Shown in pieces: positions 60,277-64,000 of a DNA stretch of 64,000 nucleotides. How positions within the stretch are numbered: position 1 is the first letter of the stretch; each line of letters opens with the position of its first letter. The notes below the pieces were generated by a model. The model saw nothing but the letters and a program-made list of their open reading frames with translations, was not told the DNA's origin and did no database searches. This stretch comes from Scedosporium boydii (lineage: Eukaryota > Ascomycota > Sordariomycetes > Microascales > Microascaceae): NCBI GenBank assembly GCA_002221725.1, contig NJFT01000055.1, positions 124,001-188,000 on the forward strand, written 5' to 3'. A program made the position numbers and the translations under genes.

Positions 60277-62829
60277 GATCTAAACCAGAACTTAATAGTA
60301 AATCGAAGTATGATGGGGGGATGAGCTGTGCAGTGAGTTGATGTTAGACTATGATCGACAGTGGTGCACAAGCAAGTAATAGCGTCTTTCTCATAAACAG
60401 CCACAGATTGATAGATGGTATAGGATTTCGGAAATGGAGAGGAATCAGGGTTAACATACTGGGGTGTTTGCGTTGACCAAGGCTTTTCGTTTGAGAGGTT
60501 TGAAAACAACTGCCTCTATGTCCGGACGAGGGCAGTGAATAAATAGGTTGTCGACGGTTGAGAGAGAAAGAGAGAAAGAGAGAAAGAGAGAAAGAGAGAA
60601 AGAGAGAAAGAGAGAAAGAGAGAAAGAGAGAAAGAGAGAAAGAGAGAAAGAGAGAAAGAGAGAAAGAGGGAAAGAGGGAAAGAGAGAAAGAGGGAAAGAG
60701 GGAAAGAGGGAAAGAGGGAAAGAGGGAGAGGCATTGGGCCGGTGGGAATGGCATTCTATGCTTTGTTTCCACGAGATCCCCGGTATCGACTGACGGATCC
60801 GCTGCTCCAGGTAAAGCTTCGACCTCCTAGCCATAGAAGAGAGAAGGAATGACCTCTGCTATTATCGAAAGCGTCAAAAGAACCCCCCTCCGAGCTCCTG
60901 CTTAGAAGAGTGACCAACCGCTGGCTACGCGAACCCCCCATGGTCAGTGAGCTCGTTGAGATAATGTCATTGATCAATGATGCATAGCTTCAGTGGATTC
61001 GGGATATGAACCTTTATTCATTGGGTTAGAGAACTTATCAACATGCCAATACACTAGCCGTCAGCCTGATGTTTGCAGTCCAACACTTCCTTTTTCCGCC
61101 CATTCCGCATTATACAACCCGCGGCACAGGGACGCCGCTTTCAACATTGGCAGAACAGACTGGCCCCCGAGGAAAGACTGCCGAGTCTCGCTGCTTTTAG
61201 AAAACATCAAAAGATTGGATTCTAGGCCCACTTCTGCATTCCAGATGACGACCTCTTCGGGGTCAACAGACGTCGGCTCTGTTAGACGGTCGTTCAAAGA
61301 AAGTGCCATAAACAAGGTCCCGAGGAATTGGAGCTGAAGCGGACATCAGTGGTACCGGCTATCACAATTGCACAAGGCCTAACGGATGTTCAGGGAATCG
61401 CTCGCTTCGATCTTGATGAGCAGCATCCCCTTTGCCATGAAGAGCTTGAGCTTCGACTAATTTACGAAGTAGAACGATCAAAGATCGACAGGAACAAGGA
61501 GGCGACGTCGAAACGTCGAAGGAGCCAAGGACCCGCTACAGCCACTGCAAAGTTCGAAGTATAGTATACATATCCTGTTGCATTAACCCTTTGACTTGCG
61601 AAGTATGAAGTACACACTAGAGGCTCGGGTCGGCATTCATCCTCCATTAAATTCCTTGCAACTGTAACGGACTGTCCAATACTACCAAGAAGAAAATCGA
61701 CCATCGAGCCCGCTTACTAAGTTTACTAATACATTGTATAAATCCCACAAAAAATCAATCCTCTTTCTCTTTTCCCTTCCTTCCTCTCTTCACCATTCTA
61801 AGGCGCTCATTCCTTATCATCAAGACCTGTCCATTCCTCCATACTGTCCTGATCGTTTACGAGTGCCCAGATCGAGGCAGATTGCCGAACAGTCTTTTCG
61901 CTAGCAGTACCTCCTGGCCATTACGTGCTAACTCCTACTACAGGGTCCTGTTAGATAGATTCTGATCACATCTCTGTCTGTCTCCCCGATTTTAGTGAAG
62001 CCCTAGGATACTTAAAAAAAAAAAAAAACTTGGCCGTTCCGCCCTCGCGTCGAGACGACCCTTGCGGCCTCCACGAACGAGCTTGACAACCCAGGCCGCT
62101 CGGTATAAAATTTAACTTGAGGAAGACAATTTTCTCTGGTTCGATCGAGACTCTGCGATTCGCCAGTCTTGAAATAAACAAGACGGTTCCCGCCTGGCAT
62201 CTGAGCCTTGACGGAGAGACCACGCATAGGAGGGATCCCTCTAGCTTTTCAAGCATGTTGAACAGCCCGCTAGTCTTTGTTTGGGTTGCCGCTTTCGTGC
62301 GGAAGCTACGACATCGCCTTCACTCTCCAAAAACTACATCCCAAGATGCCGGGGCTAAACTCTCTCTTGGATTCTAGGAACCGATTTATACTACGATGGC
62401 TCCTTCGCCCGTTTACGTGATAATCGTACATGTCTCAAGTCTCCTGCGGCCAAGCAAGTTGGGTGAATTGAAGAACAAAGTGTTAAAAATGTGCAAAGCT
62501 AAACAATTAAACTGCTCTCCACGCGATAGGGGAATTATCGAGTTCGAGCTCCTGCCGACTGGCCCGACCTAAGTACATGAAAGGCAGAGAAAAAAGAAAG
62601 CCAACATAATCACGTCTAGTACGATGGTGACTCTCGTCTAGAGCACGCTTCCAGGTATCTAAGCCCAGCGCCCCGTACTCCCAAAAAAACGCCCTCATAT
62701 GAGTACATTCCGTCCAATGGTTGGAAGATTTCGTCCGAAAAAACAAAGTCCCCGTCCTAGAAATCATTGTCCCTTGCGCCGAACCCAAAATGCAAACCCG
62801 CTCGAGTGTTTGTGTCGTTATTTTCTTCG
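60277..62829. other. 2.5 kb spacer with purine hexamer repeat
   Basis: The promoter and leader of the fusion gene lie at the left. Short overlapping open frames at 60993-61564 have no recognisable domain and shift frame, so I do not call a gene. A one-mismatch copy of GTACGAAGTAC is at 61603-61613, and an A run near 62014-62027. Confidence 0.5.
60560..60729. repeat. (GAGAAA)n / (GGGAAA)n purine minisatellite
   Basis: About 28 tandem six-base units, almost uninterrupted purine on the plus strand. The first part is GAGAAA-type, and the end shifts to GGGAAA-type units. It lies 285-450 bp upstream of the fusion-gene start. Pure purine/pyrimidine mirror tracts of this length can form triplex (H-) DNA. 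Confidence 0.95.
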
Positions 62830-64000
62830 TTATGCCTTGGATTCCGCAACGGCGCGAGCCACCTCCTTTGAGGCGACCTTCTCCCAAGTCTTCATTGCCT
62901 CGTCATCTAGCAACGAAGGATCCTTAATTTCTTCGTAAAGTTTCCTCGAGACATCTCGATTGATGTTGGAATATTGTTCCGTCGTCAGCTCTCGAGCATG
63001 CCAGTGCGGCTTAAGTGCCGATCGAACGATGCCGTTGATACTAGCCTTGGCCTCAGGCGATAACTGATCTCGGACCGGTGATGTATCGATGGTCCGAGCA
63101 GCAGACTCTTCTTGAGGCCGGCGCGGCCGGGGTTGGCGAATCTCGAGGGTTTGCGTGTTTTGTACACCATTCTGTACACCGTTCGGTGCACTGCTCTTTT
63201 CGGAACGGGTCTCCGTCTCTGACTGTTCACGGGGACTGGCCTGCTGGCGCGTCGGTGAGTAATTCGCCTTCGGATACCGTGGCTCTACGTAAGAGCTGAG
63301 CGACAACGGCGGCGAGCTTGGGCGTCCAAGGCTCAAGGGTGGCGGAGTGAGAGATAATGCTCGGGGGCTGTTGTGTGCGGACACTGTTGGCGAGCTGGCA
63401 GGGGAAGCCGCATCCGTGGGTGCTCGTCCAAAGAATGTCTTGATATTCTCGTCATCGGATGCCGTGCCTATGCCGACCTCTACCTCCTTAAGTAGGGCCG
63501 ACAGAAAGGACGGAGCCTCCTGTTCAGTGGATCGCGAGCTCGAGCCATTCTCTGCAGATCGCCCAGCGGGCGGCAGCGATGACTTGGAGCTCGATGCCTC
63601 GGAATGCGCGGGGAGGATCCTCCTAGTTCTCGGCCGTTTGAGCTTCCGTTCTGGCTCTTGAGCGGGTTCTGTTGGTGATGTAGTTGCCGACGGGGCTCGC
63701 CGCTTACGGCCAGCCTGGCTCGAGCTAGACTGCTCGGCGACGCGAGCACGCTCTAACGCACCCCATGACCTAACTTCGTCCCGGGATTCCTGTACAGGTT
63801 GGGCTGGCGCCCGCTGCTCAAGCTGCTGGCGTGCTGCCCGAGGGAGGCTGTTGGTGAACACTTCGCCCGCACCGAGGCGATTTGCGATGCTCACACGCTG
63901 TTGCCACCTCTGGTATTCACGCTGCTCTCTTTCGCGAAGCATTTGAGAAATGCGGAACTCTGCAAGAGCATCATCATCCTCATGGTTGTCAAGGTCGATC
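62830..64000 (-). CDS. C-terminal part of a PHD/RING finger-family protein (partial)
   Basis: The reading frame is open from the right edge of the window to the stop at 62830, about 390 residues; the N-terminus lies outside. The visible part starts IDLDNHEDDDALAEF and contains a charged helix (MLREREQREYQRWQQR). A long Ser/Pro/Arg-rich disordered region follows, with nuclear-localisation-like KRRAP and KRPRTRR. The conserved C-terminal domain runs from LSPEAKASINGIVRSALKPHW to the end. This combination matches the C-terminal half of fungal PHD- and RING-finger proteins (PHRF1/Asr1-like), thought to bind the RNA polymerase II tail. The fingers themselves cannot be seen here, so the call rests on the tail alone. 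Confidence 0.7.
   Translation of the reverse strand, partial: IDLDNHEDDDALAEFRISQMLREREQREYQRWQQRVSIANRLGAGEVFTNSLPRAARQQLEQRAPAQPVQESRDEVRSWGALERARVAEQSSSSQAGRKRRAPSATTSPTEPAQEPERKLKRPRTRRILPAHSEASSSKSSLPPAGRSAENGSSSRSTEQEAPSFLSALLKEVEVGIGTASDDENIKTFFGRAPTDAASPASSPTVSAHNSPRALSLTPPPLSLGRPSSPPLSLSSYVEPRYPKANYSPTRQQASPREQSETETRSEKSSAPNGVQNGVQNTQTLEIRQPRPRRPQEESAARTIDTSPVRDQLSPEAKASINGIVRSALKPHWHARELTTEQYSNINRDVSRKLYEEIKDPSLLDDEAMKTWEKVASKEVARAVAESKA

Noticed and set aside
60560..60729. Possible CRISPR-like or protein-coding repeat
   Set aside because: Six-base simple sequence without spacers; the open frames through it are only Arg/Lys/Glu or Ser/Leu/Phe low complexity.
60993..61564. Two adjacent short plus-strand frames that could be read as a frameshifted gene
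   Set aside because: No family resemblance, and the join would need an unsupported shift.

Overview
This window reads as nuclear DNA of a filamentous ascomycete (Pezizomycotina, most likely a Sordariomycete or close relative; the class is an inference). Evidence: short introns of about 55-195 nt with GTRNGT donors and CTRAC-type branch points, a fungal Zn2Cys6 regulator, a QDE-1-type RNA-dependent RNA polymerase, Atg17, an SCON-2/sconB F-box/WD40 protein, a GH45 endoglucanase and an extracellular cupredoxin. Exon joins below were derived by hand from splice signals and checked for phase. All complete models close in frame, but two splice regions (RdRP intron 1; the first intron of the exonuclease gene) remain ambiguous.

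Layout. Positions 1-2516 hold no convincing gene. 2517-5359(-) is a Zn2Cys6 transcription factor, separated by a 1.1 kb divergent region from the RdRP at 6465-10841(+). A DEDDh RNA exonuclease (11458-12944, -) faces the RdRP tail to tail, followed by a secreted cupredoxin (13710-14249, -), twinfilin (15980-17153, +), the mitochondrial succinate/fumarate carrier (17750-19096, -), sconB/SCON-2 (22634-24887, -) and a 2-oxoglutarate/Fe(II) oxygenase (27524-29017, -). Then come a secreted GH45 protein (32613-33527, +), Atg17 (34912-36619, -), Cdc37 (37507-39262, -) and Mot1 (40132-46040, -). The right third holds cohesin SMC3 (48928-52733, +), a PARN/CAF1-type deadenylase (53620-55640, +), mitochondrial ribosomal protein mL46 (55924-57131, -), an unusual zinc-finger/AAA+/helicase-C fusion (57583-60276, -), and the C-terminal part of a protein resembling the fungal PHD/RING finger family that runs off the right edge (62830-64000, -).

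The genes do not form a biosynthetic cluster; this is mostly conserved housekeeping gene content with long gene-free spacers (up to 3.6 kb). Several encode RNA-processing enzymes (RdRP, DEDDh exonuclease, PARN-like nuclease), but nothing in the sequence shows they are co-regulated.

The most unusual object is the 873-codon fusion at 57583-60276. It has an N-terminal cysteine-rich zinc-binding region, a VPS4/katanin-like AAA+ ATPase whose Walker B glutamate is replaced by lysine, and a C-terminal domain that looks like the second RecA lobe of a Ded1-type DEAD-box helicase with motif VI eroded. Two short palindromes, GTACGAAGTAC and ATCAATTGAT, recur in the gene-free DNA far more often than chance predicts.
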